DNA from: Shimia sp. SK013
GTDB lineage: Bacteria > Pseudomonadota > Alphaproteobacteria > Rhodobacterales > Rhodobacteraceae
Direction of reading: 5' to 3'
Assembly: GCF_001292625.1 (NCBI RefSeq)
Contig: NZ_LAJH01000017.1
Location: 1-64,000, forward strand
DNA: 64,000 nt
Positions within the stretch are counted from its first letter, which is position 1. Each line of letters begins with the position of its first letter. The notes beneath the pieces are model-generated. The model did not search any database. It was not told where the DNA came from and saw only the letters and a program-made list of their open reading frames with translations. Made by a program: the position numbers and the translations under genes. Positions 1 to 6,986 of the stretch are shown here, in pieces.

Positions 1-64
1 CGGCCCGCGCCTGCATGCGCGCGGGGATTTCTTCGGAAAACAGTTCGATCAGCAAGTCGGGCAT
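1..64 (-). CDS. glyS: Glycyl-tRNA synthetase beta subunit, N-terminal fragment (cut by window edge)
   Basis: Only the first 21 codons are in the window. They read MPDLLIELFSEEIPARMQAR and one further residue, which is the highly conserved N-terminus of the bacterial GlyS beta chain. The ATG lies just downstream of the gltS stop, so it belongs to the same minus-strand transcription unit as glyQ. With GlyQ it forms the alpha2beta2 cytoplasmic enzyme that charges tRNA-Gly; the beta chain carries tRNA-binding functions. The rest lies outside the window, so integrity cannot be judged. Confidence 0.85.
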   Translation of the reverse strand, partial: MPDLLIELFSEEIPARMQARA

Positions 65-73
65 GACGGATCC

Positions 74-1288
74 TTAGAAGTTCATAATCGCCTGGATGAC
101 GACAGCGTTGGCGATATCCACAAAAAAGGCTGAAACCAAGGGTAAAACCACAAACGCGAGGGGTGCGGGGCCATAATGTTTGGTCACGGCGGTCATATTG
201 GCGATGGCAGTTGGCGTTGCGCCCAGCGAAAAGCCGGCAAATCCGGATGCCAGCACCGCCGCATTGTAATTCCGCCCCAAAAGCGGAAACAGCAGCAGGA
301 TCACCAACGCCACGGTCACAACCGTTTGCAAGGCAATCGTGCCAAGAATAGCAACCCCCAGCCCGCCCAACGTCAGCAGGTCTAGGGTCATCAAAGAAAT
401 CGCCAGAAATGTGCCAAGCGCAAATTCAGACATCACCGCCAATGTTGGCGTGCGCGCCACCTGCACATCTTTGGCAAAAAACCGGCTGTGCAAATTGCCA
501 AGCACGATGCCCACAATCAGACACGGCACAAACAGCGGCAACAACAGGCCGAACTCTTCGAGCGTCTCATGCAGAAAATACCCCAGTAAAATCGCCAGAT
601 GCAGCATCAACAAGACCCGCATCAGCGATTCATGCGATATATCACTTTGATCTGAGGCTTCGTCCTCATAGGACACCCCTACCACGTCGTCATGTTCATC
701 AGCCGTGGATTTCAACTTGTGCCTGTCCACCAGATAGCGCGCGATCGGCCCGCCCACCAACGCGGCGGCAATCAATCCCATTGTTGCAATCGCCACGCCC
801 AGTTCCGGCGCACCCGCATACCCCGTCACTTCCGCCACATTCGGGGCCCAAGCGATGGCCGTTCCATGTCCGCCAATCAATGCGGCCGACCCAAACAGCA
901 CACCCGTGTGCAACGGGAAATCAAACAGCAATGCGCAGCCAATGCCGATGGCATTTTGCACCACTATGGCGACAAACGTCAGCACCAGCAAAAGCGCCAA
1001 CAATCGCCCCCCTGCCACCAGATCGCTCAGCCGAGCATTCAGCCCGATACCGGCAAAGAACAGCACCAGGAAATAGTCCCGCCCTTCCAGTTCGAACACA
1101 AACCGCTCACCTAATGCGAGGGAAACAAACGTGAAAATGATCGCGGCAATCAATCCGCCCGTTACCGGCTCAGGGATGTTGAAATCCCGCAAAAAGCCCA
1201 CTTTTCGTGTCAAACGGGCGCCCAGCAAAAACACCGCAAACCCGAGCGTCGCCGTAATGAATTCCGGTATGACAATCGGGTCGGACAT
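74..1288 (-). CDS. gltS: Sodium/glutamate symporter GltS
   Basis: A 404-residue inner-membrane protein with about ten to twelve hydrophobic segments, matching the usual length of GltS, which imports glutamate with Na+. The repeated architecture shows in two Gly-rich re-entrant stretches, around GSAALIGGHGTAIAWAP and in the C-terminal half around GFAGFSLGATPTAIANM. I chose the ATG before SDPIVIPEFITATLGF because an AGAGAG ribosome site precedes it and it gives the family length; an upstream in-frame extension would run through the preceding gene. It starts 4 bases after the DUF6446 stop and ends 9 bases before glyS, so it is co-transcribed with the glycyl-tRNA synthetase genes. That is an unusual place for an amino-acid transporter, and the functional link is not obvious. 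Confidence 0.85.
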   Translation of the reverse strand: MSDPIVIPEFITATLGFAVFLLGARLTRKVGFLRDFNIPEPVTGGLIAAIIFTFVSLALGERFVFELEGRDYFLVLFFAGIGLNARLSDLVAGGRLLALLLVLTFVAIVVQNAIGIGCALLFDFPLHTGVLFGSAALIGGHGTAIAWAPNVAEVTGYAGAPELGVAIATMGLIAAALVGGPIARYLVDRHKLKSTADEHDDVVGVSYEDEASDQSDISHESLMRVLLMLHLAILLGYFLHETLEEFGLLLPLFVPCLIVGIVLGNLHSRFFAKDVQVARTPTLAVMSEFALGTFLAISLMTLDLLTLGGLGVAILGTIALQTVVTVALVILLLFPLLGRNYNAAVLASGFAGFSLGATPTAIANMTAVTKHYGPAPLAFVVLPLVSAFFVDIANAVVIQAIMNF

Positions 1289-1292
1289 GGGC

Positions 1293-1820
1293 TTATCTCT
1301 CTGGCTGTGGCGGGCAATGCGCTGGCAACGGCTTGCCATCAAACGCCAGCTCACCACATTCGTTGATTTCGTGCCAGACAAACCCGCGCCCATCCGGCAG
1401 GATCGCAACATGCTGGTCGATGCCATACATGATTTCTTTTATGCCCAAAAAGGCCAACGCCTCACCATTTTCCAGCGCAGCACCGATCTCTTTGGCGTCA
1501 AAGCAATCAAACCACTTCGGCGCATTGCGCGGCTCGGCGTGTTCAATCATCTCGTAGGTCTCGGTCAACAGACCGGCGCTCATGTTGGTGGTAAAACATG
1601 CGCGATAGCGGATCGGCGAACTGTCTGCGTCGATCGCTTGGAAATTCTCATACAAAATCGGCTCTGGCTCGCCAGTCACCAACAGCGTCAGCTGCACATC
1701 GTCATTCGCGCCGGACACTTCAACAGCATCATAGAACCCGTAAATTTGCAGCCAATAGAGAGCCGCGCCTCCCACCAAAGCTGACAGCACGATAAAAACT
1801 CCCAGGATTTTTCCCGTCAT
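1293..1820 (-). CDS. DUF6446 family membrane-anchored protein between glyQ and glyS
   Basis: A 175-residue protein with one N-terminal hydrophobic segment (about residues 5-24, GKILGVFIVLSALVGGAALY) and a soluble domain with conserved-looking Trp and Cys residues (KWFDCFDAKEIG near residue 125). From memory, this is the small protein commonly encoded between glyQ and glyS in Rhodobacterales, called DUF6446 or mis-called a histidine kinase; no kinase motif is visible. The start follows GGAAAG at good spacing. Its ATG overlaps the TGA of the upstream orphan gene (ATGA), which points to translational coupling. The function is unknown. It probably sits in the cytoplasmic membrane with its domain outside. 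Confidence 0.7.
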   Translation of the reverse strand: MTGKILGVFIVLSALVGGAALYWLQIYGFYDAVEVSGANDDVQLTLLVTGEPEPILYENFQAIDADSSPIRYRACFTTNMSAGLLTETYEMIEHAEPRNAPKWFDCFDAKEIGAALENGEALAFLGIKEIMYGIDQHVAILPDGRGFVWHEINECGELAFDGKPLPAHCPPQPER

Positions 1821-2308
1821 TGTATCTTTCCGATCCAGCTGTCTCCACAGCCCACATCTACCCTTTCGAACGCCCCGGCGCACATGCCATCCGCAACGTT
1901 GCGCCCACTCATCTCGGCCAGCTTAAATCCCGTTGAAAGGATTAGAACCTGTCCATCCCGGTCGGCATTCGCCATCATGTTCTCAAACCAACCAAACAGC
2001 GCCATAGGGTAGTTCACGTGGCACTCTAGTTGATCTGAATCTTCCAAAAGGCGCCAAAACTTGTATTGCGCGTCTCGGACATCTTCAGAAAACCACATAT
2101 CTATGGAAGCATACGAAATTGGTGGCAGTTTACTATCTTCCGAAGTGTCCAATGTACCGGCTTCGTAGGCCCCGTAGCTACCAAATCCCTGAAGCACCGG
2201 CGCAACGGACGAACGCTGCATACCTCGGCGGTCCCAACCGGACACCAAGCTTCGCCCCCAAAGATCAAACTGGAACGACACTGACACTCTGGACTGCAGT
2301 GCCTTCAA
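1817..2308 (-). CDS. Orphan hypothetical protein coupled to glyQ and DUF6446
   Basis: A 163-codon open frame fills the space between glyQ and the DUF6446 gene, with 4-base overlaps at both ends if translation starts at the TTG at 2308. An internal ATG at 2221 would give a 134-residue protein starting [20 protein letters not shown]. The C-terminal two thirds look protein-like, rich in aromatic and acidic residues ([20 protein letters not shown], then [20 protein letters not shown]), with no signal peptide or membrane segment. I do not recognise a family. The general layout, a small acidic protein around 130-160 residues, recalls immunity or immunity-like proteins, but this is only an impression. 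The start is uncertain. Confidence 0.5.
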   Translation of the reverse strand: MKALQSRVSVSFQFDLWGRSLVSGWDRRGMQRSSVAPVLQGFGSYGAYEAGTLDTSEDSKLPPISYASIDMWFSEDVRDAQYKFWRLLEDSDQLECHVNYPMALFGWFENMMANADRDGQVLILSTGFKLAEMSGRNVADGMCAGAFERVDVGCGDSWIGKIQ

Positions 2309-3234
2309 GCAGCGTATCCCCCAGCTTCGGTTTGTACAAACGCATCAGCGCATTGCTTCGCCAAGGCGCGCACTCGGCCGATATAGGCCTGGCGCTCTGT
2401 GACCGAGATCACACCACGCGCATCCAACAAGTTAAACAGATGGGACGCCTTGATGCACTGATCATACGCGGGATGCACCATGATGATGCGCTTGCCGGTT
2501 TTCGGGTCTTCATGATCCAGCGACAGGATCTTTTCGCATTCCGCCTCGGCCTCTTCGAACTGTTTGAACAACACATCCGTATTGGCCACGTCAAAATTCC
2601 AGCGGCTGTATTCCTGCTCGGTCTGGCGGAACACATCGCCGTACGTCAGCGCGATTTCGGTCTGGGGATCGTTGAACGGCATGTCCATCACGTGATCCAC
2701 GCCCAGCACATACATCGCCAGACGTTCCAGACCATAAGTCAGCTCGCCAGACACTGGATGGCAGTCATGGCCACCCACTTGTTGGAAATAAGTGAACTGG
2801 CTGACTTCCATGCCATCACACCAGACTTCCCAGCCAAGCCCCCACGCACCAAGCGTCGGGCTTTCCCAGTCATCTTCGACAAAGCGGATGTCATGCATCT
2901 CCATGTCGATGCCGATTGCGGCAAGCGAGCCAAGATACAGCTCCTGCAAATTGGGCGGGCTCGGTTTGATCAGCACCTGATATTGGTAATAATGCTGCAA
3001 GCGGTTCGGGTTCTCACCATAGCGCCCATCGGTCGGACGGCGAGACGGCTGCACATAGGCCGCAGCCCATGATTTGCTGCCCAGCGAACGCAAGGTCGTC
3101 GCCGGATGGAAGGTGCCAGCGCCCACTTCCATGTCATAAGGTTGCATGATCGCGCAGCCTTTGTCGGCCCAATAGGCCTGAAGACGCAGGATGATATCCT
3201 GGAAGCTGCGGGGTTTGCCGTCAAATTGTGTCAT
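2305..3234 (-). CDS. glyQ: Glycyl-tRNA synthetase alpha subunit
   Basis: A 309-residue class II aminoacyl-tRNA synthetase chain that activates glycine with ATP; it works with GlyS as an alpha2beta2 complex in the cytoplasm. The N-terminus [20 protein letters not shown], the block [15 protein letters not shown], and [20 protein letters not shown] are GlyQ signatures and include the class II motif 2 arginine region. Length matches the family. It is the first gene of the minus-strand operon (glyQ, orphan, DUF6446, gltS, glyS). A candidate promoter lies 28-56 bases upstream of the start. Confidence 0.97.
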   Translation of the reverse strand: MTQFDGKPRSFQDIILRLQAYWADKGCAIMQPYDMEVGAGTFHPATTLRSLGSKSWAAAYVQPSRRPTDGRYGENPNRLQHYYQYQVLIKPSPPNLQELYLGSLAAIGIDMEMHDIRFVEDDWESPTLGAWGLGWEVWCDGMEVSQFTYFQQVGGHDCHPVSGELTYGLERLAMYVLGVDHVMDMPFNDPQTEIALTYGDVFRQTEQEYSRWNFDVANTDVLFKQFEEAEAECEKILSLDHEDPKTGKRIIMVHPAYDQCIKASHLFNLLDARGVISVTERQAYIGRVRALAKQCADAFVQTEAGGYAA

Positions 3235-3261
3235 GCTTGGTCCCTCTGGAAACGCGGGTCT

Positions 3262-3290
3262 TGCTTATGCGCACTCGCCCTTGGGGTCAA
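3262..3290 (-). promoter_or_regulatory. Candidate sigma-70-type promoter for the glyQ operon
   Basis: On the minus strand, TTGACC (3285-3290) and TAAGCA (3262-3267) are separated by 17 bases. The expected start is near 3255, about 20 bases before the glyQ ATG. The -35 box is good; the -10 box is weak, as is common in alphaproteobacteria. This is a pattern match only. Confidence 0.4.
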
Positions 3291-3386
3291 TTGGGCCTTC
3301 ACGCAAAATAAAGGTGCAACGCGGCGCGAAACTGGTAAATAGGTCGGACAATAACAATGTCATGAGTTTCAGGGGCCCCTCCAAAC

Positions 3387-5150
3387 ATGTTGCGCATACT
3401 ACTGTCGCTGATTTTTTCAATCACCTTCTCCATTTCCGCCGCTTTGGCACAATCTTCTGATGACACCGTCTGGGTGCAACTCGAAGCCCAACCAAGCCTG
3501 ACCGTGGCCCAGGACCGCATTCGCGGCTATGCCGCGCGAATGCAGGACGTGAACGGCTTTTCGCTTGGCGGCGGATGGTACGCCGTCGCGCTTGGGCCTT
3601 ACCGCCGCGAAGATGCCGAGCGGGTTCTGCAAGTCTACCGCTCCGAAGGGTTAATCCCGATCGACGCCTATCTTGCCCGCAGCGCCGACTACCGCAGCCA
3701 ATTCTGGCCGGTTGGTGCCAACTTGCTTAACGGCGTCGCGCCTGCCACATCACAAGTGGTAGAGACGCTGCCCGCAGCTTCCGAGCAACCGGCCGAGGCC
3801 GAAGTTGCATCACTGGCTCCGCAAGAACCGGATGAAACCGTACGCGAGGCCCGCGCTTCTGAGGCAGCGCTGACACGGGACCAGAAAAAGCGCCTGCAAG
3901 AGTATCTGCAATGGGGTGGCTATTATAACTCCGCCATCGACGGCGCGTTTGGTCGTGGCACCCGCAACTCCATGGCCGCATGGCAGGCGGACAATGGCGT
4001 CGAGCCGACAGGCGTGATGACCACCCGTCAGCGCGAAATGATCCGCCAGCAATACCTTGCCGTGCTCAAAGGCATGGACCTGCGACTGGTGACCAATATC
4101 GACGCCGGTATTGAAATGCAGATCCCGACCGGTGTTGTGCGCAAGGCCGCCACCGAATACCCCTTTGTGCGCTTTGAGGCCTCAGGCGATCTGCCAGCCG
4201 CCGTGCTGATGATCAGCCAGTCAGGCGATCAAAACACCCTCTTTGGCCTCTATGACATCATGCAGACGCTCGAAGTTGTGCCTCTCAACGGCCCGCGCGA
4301 ACGTCTGAAATCGTCCTTCACTCTGGTTGGTGAAAACGCGGACGTGATCTCTTATACCCAAGCCAGCCTTGAGGATGGCGAGATCAAAGGCTTCACCCTT
4401 GTTTGGCCAGCCGATGACGAAGAACGCCGCACCCGCATTCTGGACGAAATGAAAGCCGGCTTTAAACGCGTTGACGGCGTTCTGGATCCGGCTGCGGGCG
4501 ACGAAACCGCGCAAAGCATCAACCTGATCGCCGGGCTTCAGGTGCGCAAGCCGCGCCTGTCGCGCTCCGGTTTCTTTGTCGACAGCAACGGTCATGTGGT
4601 CACCACAATCGAGGCCGTGAATGCCTGCGAAAAGATCACCCTCGAAGGCGATTATGACGCCGAGGTGAGCTACCTCGACGAAGCCTTGGGAATCGCCATT
4701 CTGAGCCCGAAATCGAACTTGGCGCCGATGGGCGTCGCTGCTCTGCGCTCCGGCGCTCCGCGTTTGAAATCTGACGTCGCGGTGTCTGGCTACAGCTATG
4801 AGGGTGTGCTTGGCGCGCCCACCCTGACCTTTGGCCAACTGTCTGACGTGCGCGGATTGCGCGGCGAACCGGAACTGGCCCGCCTCGCGCTCGCGCCACA
4901 GCCGGGCGATGCCGGTGGCCCGGTGTTTGACACCGCAGGCTCTGTGCTGGGCATGTTGCTTCCGCGCGCCACCGACAGCGCCCAACAGCTGCCCAATGAG
5001 GTAAATTTTGCGGTCAATGCAGACGCCATTCGTGCGCTTCTGGAACAAGAAGGTATCGCCGCCCAGATGGCCAACGGCGGCTCCGCATTGGCACCCGAAG
5101 ACCTTACCAAGCAAGCCAGTGGGATGACCGTTCTGGTCAGCTGCTGGTAA
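3387..5150 (+). CDS. Exported SPOR-like/peptidoglycan-binding protein with an inactive trypsin-like domain
   Basis: A 587-residue protein. Residues 1-21 form a Sec signal peptide ending SAALAQ. Residues 27-95 resemble a SPOR-like repeat domain (VWVQLEAQPSLTVAQDRIRG, then GGWYAVALGPYRREDAERVL). Residues 160-222 are a PG_binding_1 domain (QEYLQWGGYYNSAIDGAFGR, then WQADNGVEPTG). Residues 385-555 follow a trypsin/DegP-like fold (SGFFVDSNGHVVTT, then PGDAGGPVFDTAGSVLGMLL). The three catalytic positions are replaced: His by Glu409 in TTIEAV, Asp by Gly435 in LGIAIL, and Ser by Ala509 in GDAGGP. It therefore reads as a periplasmic, cell-wall-associated pseudoprotease, perhaps a peptide-binding or scaffold protein. 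A strong terminator follows. It is transcribed alone, divergently from glyQ. Confidence 0.85.
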   Translation: MLRILLSLIFSITFSISAALAQSSDDTVWVQLEAQPSLTVAQDRIRGYAARMQDVNGFSLGGGWYAVALGPYRREDAERVLQVYRSEGLIPIDAYLARSADYRSQFWPVGANLLNGVAPATSQVVETLPAASEQPAEAEVASLAPQEPDETVREARASEAALTRDQKKRLQEYLQWGGYYNSAIDGAFGRGTRNSMAAWQADNGVEPTGVMTTRQREMIRQQYLAVLKGMDLRLVTNIDAGIEMQIPTGVVRKAATEYPFVRFEASGDLPAAVLMISQSGDQNTLFGLYDIMQTLEVVPLNGPRERLKSSFTLVGENADVISYTQASLEDGEIKGFTLVWPADDEERRTRILDEMKAGFKRVDGVLDPAAGDETAQSINLIAGLQVRKPRLSRSGFFVDSNGHVVTTIEAVNACEKITLEGDYDAEVSYLDEALGIAILSPKSNLAPMGVAALRSGAPRLKSDVAVSGYSYEGVLGAPTLTFGQLSDVRGLRGEPELARLALAPQPGDAGGPVFDTAGSVLGMLLPRATDSAQQLPNEVNFAVNADAIRALLEQEGIAAQMANGGSALAPEDLTKQASGMTVLVSCW

Positions 5151-5169
5151 GCGCCAGACCCTCAAATCG

Positions 5170-5204
5170 AAAAAGGCCCGAGGTTTTCACCTCAGGCCTT
5201 TTTT
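5170..5204 (+). terminator. Rho-independent terminator after the pseudoprotease gene
   Basis: A hairpin with stem AAGGCC-C-GAGG / CCTC-A-GGCCTT, loop TTTTCA and a following run of T lies about 20 bases past the TAA stop. The flanking A-run and T-run would let it work in both directions. Confidence 0.8.
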
Positions 5205-5308
5205 GCTGGGGAAGAAGTTAAAGAGACCGGGGGTTCCATCTATCGCGTGGGACCCGAAACGGTAACGAAGGTATCGGTGACCATCAGACACTCACCCCAA
5301 CAGTCGCG

Positions 5309-5671
5309 GTGCAGGCTGGTCCTTTAGCCTACTATGGCGAGCTTTTTGACCGGTCGGATCGTCGGTGCAACTCGGTTGACCCTGGTCCCATCCGCGACTT
5401 GCTGCGCGATCATATCGTTAAACATACAGCGGTCGAGCCAGTCGCCAAGATCTTGGGAGTAGAGATCACTGAGCGGTGGAACCATACCCTCCATAGTCTT
5501 TCATAAACCATTGGGATTGAAAGAAAGCGGCTGGCGCGACGTCTCAAGGAACTTGGCTCGGTTCGGAAAATCCTTTTTGGCAAAGCGGAGCTTGATCAGC
5601 TTTTGGGAAAGATCGGCCAGCTCCCGCAAATTGAAGATGCAGATGCCAGCGCTCTGCGTCCGATTTCTTAA
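5309..5671 (+). pseudogene. Decayed fragment, probably of a TniQ-like transposon protein
   Basis: One reading frame from GTG 5309 to TAA 5669-5671 is broken only by an in-frame TAA at 5504-5506. Before the stop it reads through PIRDLLRDHIVKHTAVEP and KILGVEITERWNHTLHSLS. After it, TIGIERKRLARRLKELGSVR continues a helix-turn-helix-like segment. A C-to-T change of a CAA (Gln) codon would explain the stop. The spacing of a LLRDHI block, an ER.(N/H)H.LHSLS block and a RKRL.R.L helix recalls the C-terminal part of TniQ-type proteins from Tn7/Mu-like transposons; I know this pattern only from memory. No N-terminal part, transposase or terminal repeats are visible nearby, so it is likely a remnant. 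Confidence 0.4.
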
Positions 5672-5912
5672 ACGGCGCAGCGTGGCGCCAGCCGTTTCGA
5701 GGCAATTTTCAGCGGGATATCAAACGTTTCGCGGGTTCCTTAGGCCGATTCCACGAGATCTTTTCTCCGACCAACAGTGAATGCGACATTGGTCCCAGCC
5801 CTCCCCGCATCGTGCATCACCGCACAGAAGTCGTGATCTAGCGCAAATTGCGCACAGATGTCTCCGCCCCTAGCTTATGTGGCAAGCGTACAGATCTCAG
5901 AAAGGAAAAACG
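5672..5912. other. Gene-poor stretch before the pirin gene
   Basis: With the broken fragment upstream, this makes a roughly 700-base region without an intact gene. Short open frames on both strands show no recognisable domain. It probably contains the pirin promoter; the AAAGGA ribosome site lies at 5901-5906. Nothing else could be supported. Confidence 0.4.
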
Positions 5913-6824
5913 ATGTCGATCCGACCCGTTTTGGAAACACGCAAAGCCATTCCAGCAATGGAAGGCGCAGGGGTTAGTCTGCACCGCGCTTTTGGATTTC
6001 AGGATCCCGAAGAGCTCGACCCGTTCCTGATGATGGACCACTTCCGCAATGATGATCCACGCATGTATGAGGCCGGATTTCCGTGGCACCCGCATCGCGG
6101 CATCGAAACAATTACCTATGTCATCGAAGGCGCGGTGGAACATCAGGACAGCTTGGGCAACACCGGCAATCTGAAATCCGGCGACGTGCAATGGATGACC
6201 GCCGGACGAGGTATCCTGCATCAGGAGATGCCCACAGCCGACGCCAATGGCATGAACCACGGTTTTCAGCTTTGGGCCAACCTGCCGCGTGATCTGAAAA
6301 TGACCGACCCGCGCTATCAGGATGTAGAAGGCCGCGAAATTCCTGAAATCATGGAAGACGACGGCACCAAAGTCCGCGTCATCATCGGCAAATTTTGGGA
6401 CCGTATCGGGCCCGTTGATGGCATTGCGGCGGATCCGATGTTTCTGGACATCACCGTGCCCGCGGGTGTGAAGAAAACCTTTCCCGTCGATACACGCCGC
6501 CGCGCCTTTGCCTATGTCTTTGAGGGGGCTGGTGCCTTCGCCGACGCAAGTCAGCCAACCGGCGTCTTGCTGGAAAAAGAAGTCGCAGGTCAAGAACTCA
6601 ATATCCGCGATTTGAGTGGCGACAGGACGTTGGTACGATTTGGCAATGGCGATGAAGTTACTGTGCAAGCTGGCGAAGAGGGCGTGCGGTTCTTGCTGAT
6701 CTCCGGCCAGCCGATTCAGGAACCGGTGGCGTGGCATGGTCCGATCGTGATGAACACTCAGGCCGAGCTACAGCAAGCGTTTGCCGAGCTGCGCAATGGC
6801 ACGTTTATTCAACCGGCGCACTAA
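5913..6824 (+). CDS. Pirin family protein (bicupin)
   Basis: A 303-residue cytoplasmic bicupin. The N-terminal cupin carries the metal-site motifs WHPHRGIETITYVIEGAVEH and GRGILHQEMP, so the His-His-His-Glu iron ligands of pirins are all present. The C-terminal cupin lacks ligands, as usual. Bacterial pirins have been described as quercetinase-like dioxygenases or as modulators of partner enzymes; neither can be assigned here. The start was placed at ATG 5913, which follows AAAGGA, and not at an earlier in-frame ATG. It stands alone between the decayed fragment and a bidirectional terminator. Confidence 0.88.
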   Translation: MSIRPVLETRKAIPAMEGAGVSLHRAFGFQDPEELDPFLMMDHFRNDDPRMYEAGFPWHPHRGIETITYVIEGAVEHQDSLGNTGNLKSGDVQWMTAGRGILHQEMPTADANGMNHGFQLWANLPRDLKMTDPRYQDVEGREIPEIMEDDGTKVRVIIGKFWDRIGPVDGIAADPMFLDITVPAGVKKTFPVDTRRRAFAYVFEGAGAFADASQPTGVLLEKEVAGQELNIRDLSGDRTLVRFGNGDEVTVQAGEEGVRFLLISGQPIQEPVAWHGPIVMNTQAELQQAFAELRNGTFIQPAH

Positions 6825-6880
6825 AGCGTTTGCTTCTGGATTGCACTGCGTCGTCTGGCAATCCACAGCCTGAAGATTAG

Positions 6881-6912
6881 AAAAAACCGGGCATGCCACC
6901 CGGCTTTTTTGT
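6881..6912. terminator. Bidirectional terminator between pirin and gcvP
   Basis: The hairpin CCGGG-CATGCCA-CCCGG is flanked by an A-run on one side and six T on the other. It can end the plus-strand pirin transcript and the minus-strand gcv operon, whose last codon lies at 6987. Confidence 0.75.
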
Positions 6913-6970
6913 TCCCTAAATACCTCGGGGGTGGGCTCAGCCAGACTGAGCCGAGGGGGCTGGCCCCCTC
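6902..6970. repeat. Dispersed intergenic repeat element, copy 1
   Basis: After the terminator T-run comes a GTTCC..AAATACCTCGGGGG core (6911-6931), then two hairpins: GGCTCAG/CTGAGCC (6934-6952) and GAGGGGG/CCCCCTC (6953-6970). The same architecture occurs at 24516-24580. The cores differ at 2 of 21 positions, whereas the hairpin stems differ in sequence but keep their pairing. Confidence 0.6.
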
Positions 6971-6986
6971 TCCCCGAATGCGCAGA

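Noticed and set aside
4221..5165. 314-codon minus-strand frame
   Set aside because: It is antisense to the exported pseudoprotease gene, lacks family motifs, and reads as an antisense shadow of its high-GC codons.
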